A DNA stretch of 64,000 nt, from positions 338,679,106-338,743,105 of the forward strand of contig OY282558.1 in the NCBI GenBank assembly GCA_958295665.1, in the 5' to 3' direction. The notes under the pieces are model-generated. The model searched no databases. It was not told where the DNA came from and saw only the letters and a list, made by a program, of their open reading frames with translations. Position 1 is the first letter of the stretch, and each line of letters starts with the position of its first letter. This stretch comes from Tipula vernalis (taxonomy: Eukaryota; Arthropoda; Insecta; Diptera; Tipulidae). Both the position numbers and the translations under genes were made by a program. Shown piece after piece: positions 11,893 to 23,203 of the stretch.

Positions 11893-12121
11893 CACCTGTC
11901 CCTCGATTAACACGGTAATTACATTCCGCCAAATTACCGTGTAACTCAAAACCATGTTAATCGCGACTAATAAATACTAATTTATATTTTTCCTGTAACG
12001 TTGTGTAAAAAACCGTGTTAATTGAAACTTCTGTGCGTGTTAATCCAGACTTTGTCTCAATTCGTTGACTGTTAAATCAAATCCGTATTAATCAAGTACC
12101 ATGTTAATCGAGAGACAGGTG
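11893..12121. mobile_element. MITE with TA duplication, pogo/Tigger-like ends
   Basis: This is a 229-bp element bounded by TA on both sides (11891-11892 and 12122-12123). The ends are inverted: CACCTGTCCCTCGATTAACA on the left and, read inverted, CACCTGTCTCTCGATTAACA on the right. The theme TTAACACGGT and its variants recurs inside in both orientations (accgtgttaatt, atccgtattaatc). There is no coding capacity. TA duplication and the TTAAC-type ends suggest a Tc1/mariner-superfamily (pogo/Tigger) source, by resemblance only. Confidence 0.8.
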
Positions 12122-12123
12122 TA

Positions 12124-13109
12124 TGTAGAATGTATTCGTTTGCCTTTAGTATTCATGCACATGTTATGCGAGTATCTATGTATGTATAACAAAATATATC
12201 AGTATAATCAATATATCGTATAGATTTGGGTTAAATCTGTTCCATTTTACAATATGATTGCAATATAATGTAGAAAGAGATATGAGAGCTTATTGCTATA
12301 GATTAGCTGGATATGGCTTCGAACACGAGTAACTATTAGATCACTAGTTTAGCGTTTTATTTTTTGTAAACAAAACGCTGTAGAGAGGAACCAGACAAAG
12401 AGGGAGGTGCCATTTGAAAAATAATGTTTCTTAATGCATAGATTTCGAACCCTAAAATTTAATAATTTCTTTACATTTTACCGTAAGAAAGAAAACAGAA
12501 TAATATTAACTAACACCGAAAACCTAATTAAAAACATGTTTCAACGAATCATTAAAGTTAAATACAATGCTTAAGAATTTCATTTCGAGAACAATAACAC
12601 CTCAACCTAACCAATCCTAACAATTATGTTAACATTAATATTAATGATATAATAATAATACTAATAATCGTAATACTAGTAATAATAATAAAAACAGTAA
12701 TGATGATAGTAATTACTAGATTTCTAATAATAGTAATAGAACTAACGTGAATTTTAACCTCTTGAATATCAATAATAATTAAACGTCAGCAGAAATATAG
12801 TAAGAAACCTGTTTTGAAATATATCTTACCCATCTAAATTCCAAGTCATGACTTTTGGAAAATAAAGAAAAAACGACACCAACCTAAAAGGCAAGATCAA
12901 TACTAATATATAAATACATAATTAAAATACTGCTACCGGTCTACACGATAAAATTCAAGGCTGATAATCGTCGAACGATGGAAAGAGATTTCGTTCACAA
13001 AATATGAATACACCTCATTCTATCATACTATTATTTGGTTGCCAGTTAATCATGCGTACCTAGTTCGACTACCTAAGAATGCATACCAAATTTAATTTCG
13101 AATGGTTCG
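12124..13109. other. AT-rich noncoding stretch with a decayed (TAA)n run
   Basis: About 12640-12770 is an imperfect taa/aat-rich microsatellite. No gene-like frame is visible in the remainder. Confidence 0.5.
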
Positions 13110-13242
13110 GACACATTTTTTTTTTGTTTGTTGAATTTTTCATATTTTTCACCGTTGAACATAGCTGTAGAATTGGGGAAATTAAAAAGTATGCAGATCA
13201 AGACGAGAAACACGGAAATCGAGAGGAGCAGTGGCTTCCTAG
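13110..13242 (+). other. Left part of a GC-rich open frame split by the BEL element
   Basis: About 13175-13242 is clearly richer in G and C than its surroundings. Joined to 20157-20235 by removing the BEL element and one CCTAG, one plus-strand frame stays open for roughly 65 codons and ends in TAA (contexts KYADQDEKHGNRE and NYCEGNFTENPAACR). I recognise no domain. It could be a broken host exon or a scrap of another element. Confidence 0.35.
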
Positions 13243-13818
13243 TGTTTAGAGGCAGTTTCCCTGTAAAACATCATTTGCTGGACATGCCTAAAATTATAGT
13301 AAATTGTAAATTTAATGATATTTTAGAGATATTTACATTTAAAGAAAATTTATATACTTACGTTTAATTCAATTTGTTTTGACGTTTTGAAATGTCAATA
13401 GTATTCATTTTGCTATTTTCGAGCTAGATCGATGCGACATCTTTTGAATGTTCCGCAAACGATAGTATTCGAAAATAGCAAAAATTAATTTTTGTAATTG
13501 TATAGTTTTTATAGCACCTTTTGGTATATAAAGAAAACAAAATTATTGTATGTAGTAACTTTTGTTTTGCAACTCATCATAGAGAGAGATAATAAAATAA
13601 ATTATAAATTGAAAGGTGATACGGTTTATAACGTTTTGATAAAAAACCAATTAGTTTTTATTAATTATCAAATTGTGCTATTGGTGATTGTAAGAATCCT
13701 GCTATTCAAAGATACAGTCCATTTTTCTTAAACTACACCGTGGGACAAACAGCATCCGATTTTTCGGGCCACGGATACACCGTGGAATTTACATCATCAA
13801 TTTTTGGATTGCTACCCA
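13243..13818 (+). repeat. BEL 5' LTR
   Basis: The LTR is 576 bp, TG...CA. It contains a 15-bp perfect inverted repeat, TTTTGCTATTTTCGA at 13408-13422 against 13469-13483, which would form a hairpin and recurs in the 3' LTR. Promoter sequences were not resolved. Confidence 0.95.
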
Positions 13819-13823
13819 TTTTT

Positions 13824-13840
13824 TGGTCCTTCGAGCCGGA
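13824..13840 (+). promoter_or_regulatory. Primer-binding site
   Basis: tggtccttcgagccgga follows the 5' LTR after five T bases. Position and sequence type match the tRNA-primer sites of insect BEL/Pao elements. The exact tRNA was not identified. Confidence 0.7.
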
Positions 13841-14473
13841 TCTTTCTGGCGGCTCTTTGTGTATTGTTCGAGTAACATTAATATACGAGACGATTTGGAA
13901 ATTGAAAACACATGTCGAGAAAGTGCAAGAATAAGCTAAGTAGCCATTTTGTTTTGTTATATTGAATAATTTAACCTAAAAATCACGATTTATTTTATAA
14001 ACTAAAAAATTCGCATGAAAACAGTTTATCTTTTGTCAATTGAAAATCATATAAAGTCGAAATTATAAATTTATCTCTTTCGAATCCGTAATTGTACGCA
14101 ATTCAGACCAATTAATCATTGAATAGAATTCAACATATGAAATACAAACAAATGAAAATAGTGATCTAGTGTTCAGTGTAATGTGATATTTTGTTTTTTT
14201 TTTGGATTAAATAACGTTGTGATAATTCCTTTATTGAAATTAAAATACGTAGCTATTCTCCGTTAACAATAAATCAGTAGTGATCTTTGTTTGGGATATA
14301 ACGTGGTCTTGTTTTTTCTTTCAAGACAATAAACAATTAGTTAATCTGATTACTGTTAACTTAATTTGCTAAACGATAAACCAGTTAGTTACACGACTAT
14401 TGTAACCAGAAACGTTGTGTAAAACATAATCTAAATAACATTAGTGATCACAAATAAAAAAATTAAAAAAAAA

Positions 14474-15650
14474 ATGGCCGAGCTGCATGTATTAAAAAAA
14501 CAAAGATCTGTCAACAAAGAAAAGCTTACTTTGCTTTTAAATTCACTTAAAAAATCACCATATGAGATGTCAGTAGAAGAATGCAGGGCGAAAATTTATC
14601 GAGTGGAAAAGCTGATGAAGGAATTTACAGCAATCGAGAACAATATTTTTAAGGTAGATCAAGCCCAAGACGCAGATATGGAATACGAAGCAAATTATTA
14701 TAAGGCAATAACAGAACTCAACCAAATCATTCGTAAATTAGGAATCAATATTACTAATGTTAGTTTTGATCAACCACTAAATAATACACAAACAGTAGCC
14801 GATGTAAGATTACTCAAGTTGAACATACCGCTATTTTCCGGCGACTACACTGAGTGGCAATCTTTTTATGATTTATACGTAGCCTCTATTCATGATTCCG
14901 TTTCGCTTACAGCGGTTCAAAAATTTCAATATCTGAAAGGGTTACTTCGAGGCGAAGCAGCGAGCTTACTTAGACATTTCAGCATCACCGACAGTAATTA
15001 TATCGAAGCTCTAAATAAGTTGAGACAACGCTATGACAGAAAACGTCATACGATCAATGCCTTCATTAAAACTTTTTTAGAGCAGCCGTCAATAAGTACA
15101 GCTAATAACACGAATGTCAAACGATTGCTCGATATATCTGATGAAACACTTAGAGGTTTAAAGGCTATGGGGGATAAAGGCGAAGATAATTTATATATTG
15201 GTGTCAAAGTAAGATGATGAATCCAGAGGTTTATGGGCTCAGCATACGGCAAACAAAGATGTCCCTTCGATTCTAGATCTCTTTGAATTTTTATTACAGA
15301 GAAGCGATGCCTTAGAGTCGATCCGCAGTTCAGCAAGACGCAGCCAAATCCAAAAGCAATCATCAATTCAGGGTCATGCCGTGGTTAATAATCAGATGGA
15401 GTGTCCAATATGTAAAGTTTCTGATCATCTTATTTATCAATGCAAGAAGTTTAACCAAATGGATATTCAAACGCGCCGAAAGTGGACAAGGTGAAACAAT
15501 CGGTGTTTCAAATGCTTGGGTGATAGACATGTAGTATACAAATGTTTATCCAGACGGCGATGTGCGACGTGTAGGAGAAAGCACCACACTCTTCTCCATT
15601 CATCGGAAATTGAGCAGATAGTCAATCCTGCAAAGAAGATCAAATAACGG
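14474..15650 (+). pseudogene. BEL gag
   Basis: I prefer the ATG at 14474 (MAELHVLKKQRS) over the in-frame ATG at 14444. A coiled-coil-like N-terminus is followed by the BEL capsid signature LNIPLFSGDYTEWQSFYDLY (about 14815) and FQYLKGLLRGEAASLL. The frame breaks near 15210. Continuation pieces in other frames include two zinc-knuckle clusters, CPICKVSDHLIYQC (about 15402) and CFKCLGDRHVVYKC (about 15505). Gag packages the RNA into particles. Frameshifts and stops make this copy defective. Confidence 0.9.
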
Positions 15651-15673
15651 ATTCGCAAAGCTCAACAGGCACA

Positions 15674-15973
15674 ATGTCATCGGGGTACGGTCATGCTCCC
15701 ACTGTTCAATCGATTTTACCAACAGCAATAATAAAAGTAATATGCACGTCGGGTAAAGTCTTGCATTGTCGTGCTCTTTTAGATTCAGGCTCCCAAGCCA
15801 GTTTTATCACTGAGTCTTGTATTCAGCGTATTGGGGTACGTCGAAAAAATGGAAGAGTGTCGGTACGAGGTTTAGGGCACGTTGACGCAGCAACTACCAA
15901 GGAAATCACAACCGTCAACATTCATCCAGAGGTTGGGTCAAACATATCAGTGAACGCATTTATTCTTAATTGA
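15674..15973 (+). pseudogene. BEL aspartic protease
   Basis: The segment LPTAIIKVICTSGKVLHCRA is followed by LLDSGSQASFIT, whose DSG is the catalytic aspartate motif of retroviral-type proteases in BEL elements. It would process the Gag-Pol polyprotein. It ends at a stop at 15971 and the Pol frame resumes at 16010. Confidence 0.85.
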
Positions 15974-16009
15974 ATCACATCAAAGTTACCAGAATTCAGT
16001 GCAAACATC

Positions 16010-18555
16010 TTGAATTTAGACGAGTTTAAAGGGGTATATTTAGCCGATCCAGACTTCTATAAATCAAACGAGATAGACGTTCTTATAAGCGTTGAACATT
16101 TCTTTAATATTTTAATCGGTGGCCAAATTCAAAGAGCCCAAAATGCGCTTGTTCTTCAAAATACAATTTTTGGTTGGGTGGTTGCAGGTAATTTCAATAA
16201 CGGCGAAACATACAAAGAAGCCTTCGCAACTGGAATCACAAGCAACATATATGAGTTTAACATCGACGCAACCCTAAGACGATTTTGGGAAATCGAGTCA
16301 TTCCCTAATGAAGCAACATTTTTATCACCTGAAGAAGACTTGTGTGAACAGAGCTTTACAAAGAATATACGAAGAACTCCGGAAAACCATTTTGAAGTCA
16401 GATTACCATTTAAAAACTACCCAGCCAAGTTAGGAAAATCACTCAATAAAGTAATTCAACGGTTGACTGGGATAGAACGCCGCTTTAGCCGAGATACAAA
16501 CTATTACGAGCTATACAAAAATTTTATGAACGAATAGCAGTCACTTGGTCACATGCAAGAAATTCCCTTAGGAGAGGTTAAGGATGATGGTTTCTTTCTG
16601 CCCCATCACGGAGTCATTAAACAGGGAAGCACAACCACCAAACTTCCAAACTTAGGGTTGTTTTCGACGGGTCTGCTAAAACTAGCATGGGTATATCTAT
16701 AAATGACTGTTTAGCTGTTGGTCCAACTGTGCAATCCTCTTTGTATTCTATTATTTTGCGATTTAGAGAACATCGTTTTATCTTTTCCGCAGATATAGAA
16801 AAAATGTACAGGCAGATTGGCATTCATGATGAAGACACTAATTTTCAAAAAATTGTATGGCGCGAAAATCCATCGGATCCTCTTAAATACTTTAAGTTAT
16901 GCACGGTAACCTACGGACTAGCTTCAGCCCCATTTTTGGCAACACGGGCATTATATCAAGCCGCTCAAGACGCACTAAAACTTGATCCAGTGGCAGCAAG
17001 AAATATTAAGCAAAACATTTATATATATGACATCATGACTGGTGGAAATACAATAGCCGAAGCAAAAGCATTAAAATCATCGATTACAACGATTTTATCT
17101 ACATATGGGTTCAAATTGCGAAAGTGGATATCGAATTCGAATGAAATGTTAGAGGATGTGCCACCATGCGTCAAGGAGCAGGAGATGAAATCGATAGAAG
17201 ACAATACCGATACTACAGTGAAGATCCTTGGATTACAATATGAGCCTGGAGAAGATGTATTTAAATTCCGAGTAAGACTACCAAATAACACACTAATTAC
17301 AAAACGAAGAATACTATCCGAAGCAGGCAAAGTTTTCGACCCATTGGGTTGGATCGCTCCAGTAAACATTAAGATTAAATTTTTTATTCAACAGCTGTGG
17401 ATTCTGAATTTAGACTGGGATGATCCGTTGCCAGACAAAGACGCTAACCAATGGATACAAATCCGAACCATATTACCATCCTTAGAAGATATCTCGATAC
17501 CAAGATTTGTGCAAACATCAACCAGAGTAAAGATTGAGTTGCATGGGTTCTGTGACGCCAGTCAAGCAGCTTATGCAGCAGCAATTTACTATCGTGTTAC
17601 TAATGCCAACAACGAAATTCACGTCAACTTAATAACAGCAAAAACCAAGGTTGCACCGATAAAGCAGCAAACATTGCCACGCTTGGAACTATGTGGCGCA
17701 GTCTTGTTGAGTAATTTGATGAATGTAGTGAAGAAGGAGACTAATTTAAGTATCGATCAAATATTCTTGTGGACGGATTCAACCATCGTGTTGGATTGGC
17801 TTACTGCTCATCCTCGCCGTTGGCCTACTTTCGTGGCAAACCGTACATCACAGATATTGTCCTCGTTTAGTCGATCTCATTGGGGTCACGTACCTTCGCC
17901 AGAGAATTCAGCTGATATCGCTTCAAGAGGACTTGGCTCGCACGATCTGAAATCTAACTCTTTATGGTGGAATGGACCTGAATGGCTATATAAACCTAAA
18001 GCGTTGTGGCCACAACAACAGCAGGTGTACACTATTGATGATGCTCCTGAAATTACAACTCATGCTGCAACCATGTCAGTGGAAGAAACTGATCTATTCG
18101 AAAAAATAATGTCTAAATATTCATCATTTCATAAGTTACAAAGAATCTTCGCGTACATTTTGCGATTCATTCGTCATTCGAGACAACCTAAGTCATCCCG
18201 GAGCACTGGAATATTTTTGAGCGGCAAGGAAATGTATGAAGCTCTTTTTAAAATCTGTATACATAATCAAAATAAATATTTTTCGGGAGACATTAAAGAA
18301 TTACGTAAGAAAAAATCAGTTCAACACACTAGTACAATAAAATCTCTCAGCCCATTCATCGATGATTTTGGAGTTCTTCGAGTGGGTGGCCGTCTAGAAA
18401 GATGCGAAGCGCCGTTTTCTACAAAACATCCGATCATATTATCACCAAAGTCACCCATTACTTCATTGATTCTTCAGCATAAGGAGTACAAGCATGCGGG
18501 CCCATCCTTGTTATTGGCAGTTTCTAAACAACAGTACTGGATACCTAGTGCTTAA
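16010..18555 (+). pseudogene. BEL reverse transcriptase and RNase H
   Basis: 16010-16537 holds the linker from protease to RT (IGGQIQRAQNALVLQNTIFGWVVAG). The RT core spans a frame break into 16687-18555 (FSADIEKMYRQI, TYGLASAPFLATR). The active-site tetrad, normally YVDD in this family, reads YIYD: the codon at 17026-17028 is TAT in place of an Asp codon. RNase H follows (HGFCDASQAAYAAAIYYR, PRLELCGAVLLSNLM, WTDSTIVLDWL), then the zinc-binding start of integrase (HKEYKHAGPSLL, QQYWIP). A TAA at 18553 ends the frame. Confidence 0.9.
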
Positions 18556-18627
18556 ATTTTAATCAGAAAAATCATACATCGATGTGTTCCTTGTGTACGC
18601 CAACGAGCTAAAAGCCAAGCGCAACTA

Positions 18628-19596
18628 ATGGGGAATTTGCCGAGTTTCCGCTTAGAATCCAGTCGACCATTTTTGAAAATAGGCGTTGATTTTGCTGGTC
18701 CAATATTCGTTTACCTGACAAAGGGCAGAGGACAAAGGAAGCACAAAATGTACATCTGCTTATTCGTATGCGTCACCACAAAAGCTGTACATATAGAATT
18801 GGTTACTGATTTGAGCAGCGATGCTTTTCTTGCTTCGCTTAAACGATTCGTGGCACGTCGAGGATGTTGTCAAGAGATATTTAGTGACAATGGGTCCAAC
18901 TTCATCGGTGCGAATAACCAATTAAATAGAACATTCAAAAGTTGTATTGATACTGCTAATAGTATTTCACATTTTCTTTCCAGTCATGCTATCTCTTGGC
19001 ATTTTATTCCTCCCCATGCACCACATTTTGAGGGTATTTGGGAATCGGCAATCAAATCAACAAAATTTCATCTGAAGAGAGTCATTGGCGATTCAACCCT
19101 TACTATGGAAGAAATGATGACGTTACTACCAGAAATTGAAAGTGTGCTAAATTCACGTCCTTTGTGCTTACTGTCAGCAGACGACATCGATGCTCTTACT
19201 CCTTCCCACTTTTTAATCGGGCAACCTGCAACAAAACTGCCAGAATACGATTACACTAGCCTGAAACAGTCGCATTTGTCATGATGGCAAATAATTCAAT
19301 CTAAGAGCCAACATTTTTGGAAGCGGTGGCAAATGGAGTACATTACCTCATTACAACAAAGACCGAAATGGATAAAAGCTACACATTTCCTACAATTAAA
19401 TGACATCGTTATTATCAAAGAAGACAACCTTCCAATGAACACATGGCTTCTTGGAAAAATAATATCTCTGACTAGAATTATCACACTCAAAACAAAAACC
19501 GGTGAATTGAAGCGGCCCATCACTAAACTTGTTAAACTCCCAGTTGAACCTGACGGTTCAAGCGCGCCGGAATGTTTAGAGGCAGTTTCCCTGTAA
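18628..19596 (+). pseudogene. BEL integrase
   Basis: The catalytic core is visible: ENIGVDFAGP-type start (LKIGVDFAGPIFV), the second Asp in IFSDNGSNFIGANNQL, and the Glu in PPHAPHFEGIWESAIKSTK. These are the DDE residues that join the cDNA to target DNA. The C-terminal part continues at 19333-19596 after a TGA at 19282 (MEYITSLQQRPKW, then LPMNTWLLGKII and a proline-rich end). The reading frame runs almost to the 3' LTR. Confidence 0.9.
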
Positions 19597-20151
19597 AACA
19601 TCATTTGCTGGACATGCCTAAAATTATAGTAAATTGTAAATTTAATGATATTTTAGAGATATTTACATTTAAAGAAAATTGATATACATACTTACGTTTA
19701 ATTCAATTTTTTTGACGTTTTGAAATGTCAATAGCATTCATTTTGCTATTTTCGAGCTAGATCGATGCAACATCTTTTGAATGTTCCGCAGACGATAGTA
19801 TTCGAAAATAGCAAAAATTAATTTTTGTAATTGTATAGTTTTTATAGCACCTTTTGGTATATAAAGAAAACAAAATTATTGTATGTAGTAACTTTTGTTT
19901 TGCAACTCATCATAGAGAGAGATAATAAAATAAATTATAAATTGAAAGGTGATACGGTTTATAACGTTTTGATAAAAAACCAATTAGTTTTTATTAATTA
20001 TCAAATTGTGCTATTGGTGATTGTAAGAATCCTGCTATTCAAAGATACAGTCCATTTTTCTTAAACTACACCGTGGGACAAACAGCATCCGATTTTTCGG
20101 GCCACGGATACACCGTGGAATTTACATCATCAATTTTTGGATTGCTACCCA
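19573..20151 (+). repeat. BEL 3' LTR
   Basis: The LTR is 579 bp. Against the 5' LTR I count four substitutions, one 4-bp insertion and one 1-bp deletion. It is followed directly by the target duplication CCTAG. Confidence 0.95.
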
Positions 20152-20439
20152 CCTAGTTCGCTCAGATTGAACTATTGCGAGGGAAATTTCACCGAAAATC
20201 CCGCTGCGTGCCGTCTGCTCCAAATAATTTTTACTTAATTTAATTTTATTAATATGTTATTTTCATTACAAAAATAATTTTCATTGCTTAGGTAAGTACA
20301 TTTATTCTGTAACTAAAACAATATCGCACTTCAATATTAAATTTTTTTTTTTGATTTAGGCAATAAGACCTTGTTTAATCAAAAATGACGAAAATTCACG
20401 ACAAATAAGTATTTATGGGTTTTCAATATTTTATTGGAA

Positions 20440-20660
20440 TATTGCGTAAAGTCTAGTATCCCGGTCTTGCTGAAATATGAAGTCTTCTTTGGTTAAATTT
20501 AGTCTATAAAACTCATGTATGCGACACCATAGTTACCAGTTAAATTTTGTTTCATTACTAAATAAACCTTTTTCCAATCATTCAAAGACGATTTTAAATG
20601 GTCTCTAGCCCATTCCAATCGGGCAATTTTATTTTTCATTGAAATGAACGATTTCCTGTA
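20440..20660 (-). pseudogene. Tc1-like transposase fragment
   Basis: On the minus strand, about 20655-20500 reads KIARLEWARDHLKSSLNDWKK, a common Tc1 motif just before the first catalytic Asp, followed by a degraded NLTGNYGVAYM segment. No terminal repeats were found. 20236-20439 shows nothing else. Confidence 0.65.
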
Positions 20661-20760
20661 ACTGTAATCTCCAATGCAATCACCAAATTACCCCTAACCC
20701 AACCCTCAACTAAATCACCATTTCAACCCCAAATCAATATTATTCCTCAAATCAATACGG
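20660..20760. repeat. Short CAACCC-rich tract, left of the nested element
   Basis: The words ctaacccaaccctcaac and caaccccaaatc resemble the longer tract at 32400-32985, just beyond the right end of the outer element. This suggests the outer element inserted next to, or within, one such tract. Confidence 0.5.
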
Positions 20761-23203
20761 TCCAAACACTACTGGAGTGAAGTTTCTAACGTTAATTTAA
20801 AGTGTAGTTTGCCACTAAAAATAGTGTAAGAAATGTGTGGTAGAAAAAGTGTTAAAAAATGTTACTAACGTTAAAAAATGTAGCTACACAAAAAAGCGTT
20901 AAATGAGAAATAAAAAAACCATTATTTTCTCGTATTTCAATTTAAAATTAATAATGCAAAAAAGTTATACAAAATTGTCAATGCTAACCAAATTTGGAAT
21001 TAATCAAAACGTTATATGTTATATCAATTAATTAAATAATCCAATAAAATGTTTTGAATACTAAAATGAGAGCGAAAGTGCCGCACTAAATCAAATAACA
21101 CAAATTTAATAGATATTATGCTAATGTACACACTGGGAGTTGCATAAATTCGACTCCTTTTTTAAGTAATCTAACAACTTCTCGACGAAGTGAAAATTTG
21201 TTTACTCCGCTTAGATGTTCAAATACAATTTGAAACGCTTTTTGGAGTGCAGTGCCGCTTTTTTACAACCACTTAAATATTTTCACCGAAAGGAGTTTTT
21301 GTTTCATTTATATTTCATGCATTAAAAATATTTACTTCGAAATGAGTTATCGTTAACACCGATCATCGTATAACACAATTCTCGAATGCTGAGAAAAGGG
21401 AACGATTTCGATCAGTATTATCGCAGTGTTTGAAAAAATAGGATGTGCAATGCAAGCTATTTGATATATAACGTGTAAAGTATTATAAAATATTATAATT
21501 GAACTTTTTAATTGCATTAGTGATTGAAATGTGTTAAAATTAAGTGTTGTTTATAAAAAAAATAATAAGTTAGTAATATACTATATTTCAAATAACAAAA
21601 GGAATAATAGTGCCACTGTTTTTTATAATGCATTATAGTTGCAATACATTTTTTTGATATGTACCTCGATGACGCAAATTGTTTAATTTATTATAGTATT
21701 GTAACTTATGTATTTGTAATTACAGTTTTGATTACAGTTTTAATACAGTTAAAATATGTATCTCGATCACGAAAATATTAAAATATTTCACCATGCATTA
21801 TAAAATATAGTGAAGTACCGTTATTCTGTGAAAAAATGTGTTTTTAACTCCTGCAATAGTTATTATTAACCCAATTCGGTGTAAAATAAGAATAAACGAA
21901 AGGACAATGGCAGAAAAATTAATGTTTCGAGTTTCATTAATGAATTTATAAAATATGTGTTTATTGAACGCGAACATAAATCAAATATAACAATTATGGA
22001 CATCATGCTATCTGGTAAATAATATATAAATTATTTAGTAAAATTTGGCTTGAATTTAGCGTCCGCGAACATTTGTGAATAAACATACAAAAGTATAATA
22101 CAGATATTGGCTCCTATAATTTCACTCCAAATAATTTTAAAATAAAAATGTCTGAACAACACATGTTGATATAAAAGTGTTATTTTGTAACTTGTATCTT
22201 AACTTTATATGTCGTATTTTTGTATTTGACCGCATTTATAGCCTTTTCTAATAAATTTAATTTTCTGGAAACTAATTTGTTCGTGTTGGAGGATAAAGAC
22301 GGCGCTGAGATTACTGATGAAGTATTACAGTATGAAGTAAAATCTGGAAACGCCCAAGAAAAAATACTTTTTATAAGAAGATGTCAAAACAAAGGTTTGT
22401 TTCCCTAATACATAACTGAAACATCATTATAATACCTTATTTTTAATAGAACTTTTCAGAGACCAAACAACTCAATCCGATCCAATTAATATAAACGAAG
22501 CAGTTGAAACCGACAGTGATAGCAACTCTCGAGGAGTTTTAAGGCGACAAAATTGTTTTTAAGGAAATTTTCCTAGAAAAATACGACATTGAATTTATAA
22601 AAATAGAGTTAGAGAGACATTTAAGATCAAGTCAATTAGGAGAAAATATTTTTAAGGAATATAAATAATCAGGTACTCTACACTCAGAGAAAAAACACAC
22701 CATGAAATTAATTGAACGCGTAGTAAAATCAAATAAATTACTTATTCTTTTGAATTTGGAAATTCCCGTTTGATTTACTATGAAATTCATATTAAACCAA
22801 TAGATTACCCCTTTGTTTAGAATATTAAAAAAAATCTTATTGATTTTAAATAGTTTCGTTTTGAATTAAAATCGTAATTCCATAATTTCATTACGTAAAA
22901 TAAACTAAATTAAATCAATATAGATTCGTATTTAAATATCCGTTGAAAATTGTTAGCAAACATAATTCAAATTAGAAATGACATTAATTTTACATTGTTT
23001 TAATTTGATGAGTAACTGTACATATATGCAACAGATCAAATTTTTTATTCTCCCTTTTCAACATTCGTCAAGTGAGAGTTGTCAGTGAAAGACATTTTAT
23101 TTTTTTAAAATAAGGCTTTTTACATTTTTGTGATAATTAGTGAAGTGTTTATTTAATTATAAATAAAATTTAATTGCTAACAGTTAATTTCATAAATAAT
23201 ATT

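Larger units (their letters stand above)
13243..20151 (+). mobile_element. BEL/Pao LTR retrotransposon, full length with 5-bp target duplication
   Basis: The two LTRs (13243-13818 and 19573-20151) begin TGTTTAGAGG and end GCTACCCA. CCTAG flanks both sides (13238-13242 and 20152-20156). Between them, in plus orientation, lie a primer-binding site, gag, protease, reverse transcriptase, RNase H and integrase in the order expected for BEL/Pao. The LTRs differ by four substitutions and two small indels, which implies a recent insertion, yet the coding region carries several stops and frameshifts and a damaged RT active site. It is therefore probably a copy made in trans or from an already defective master. 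Confidence 0.95.
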
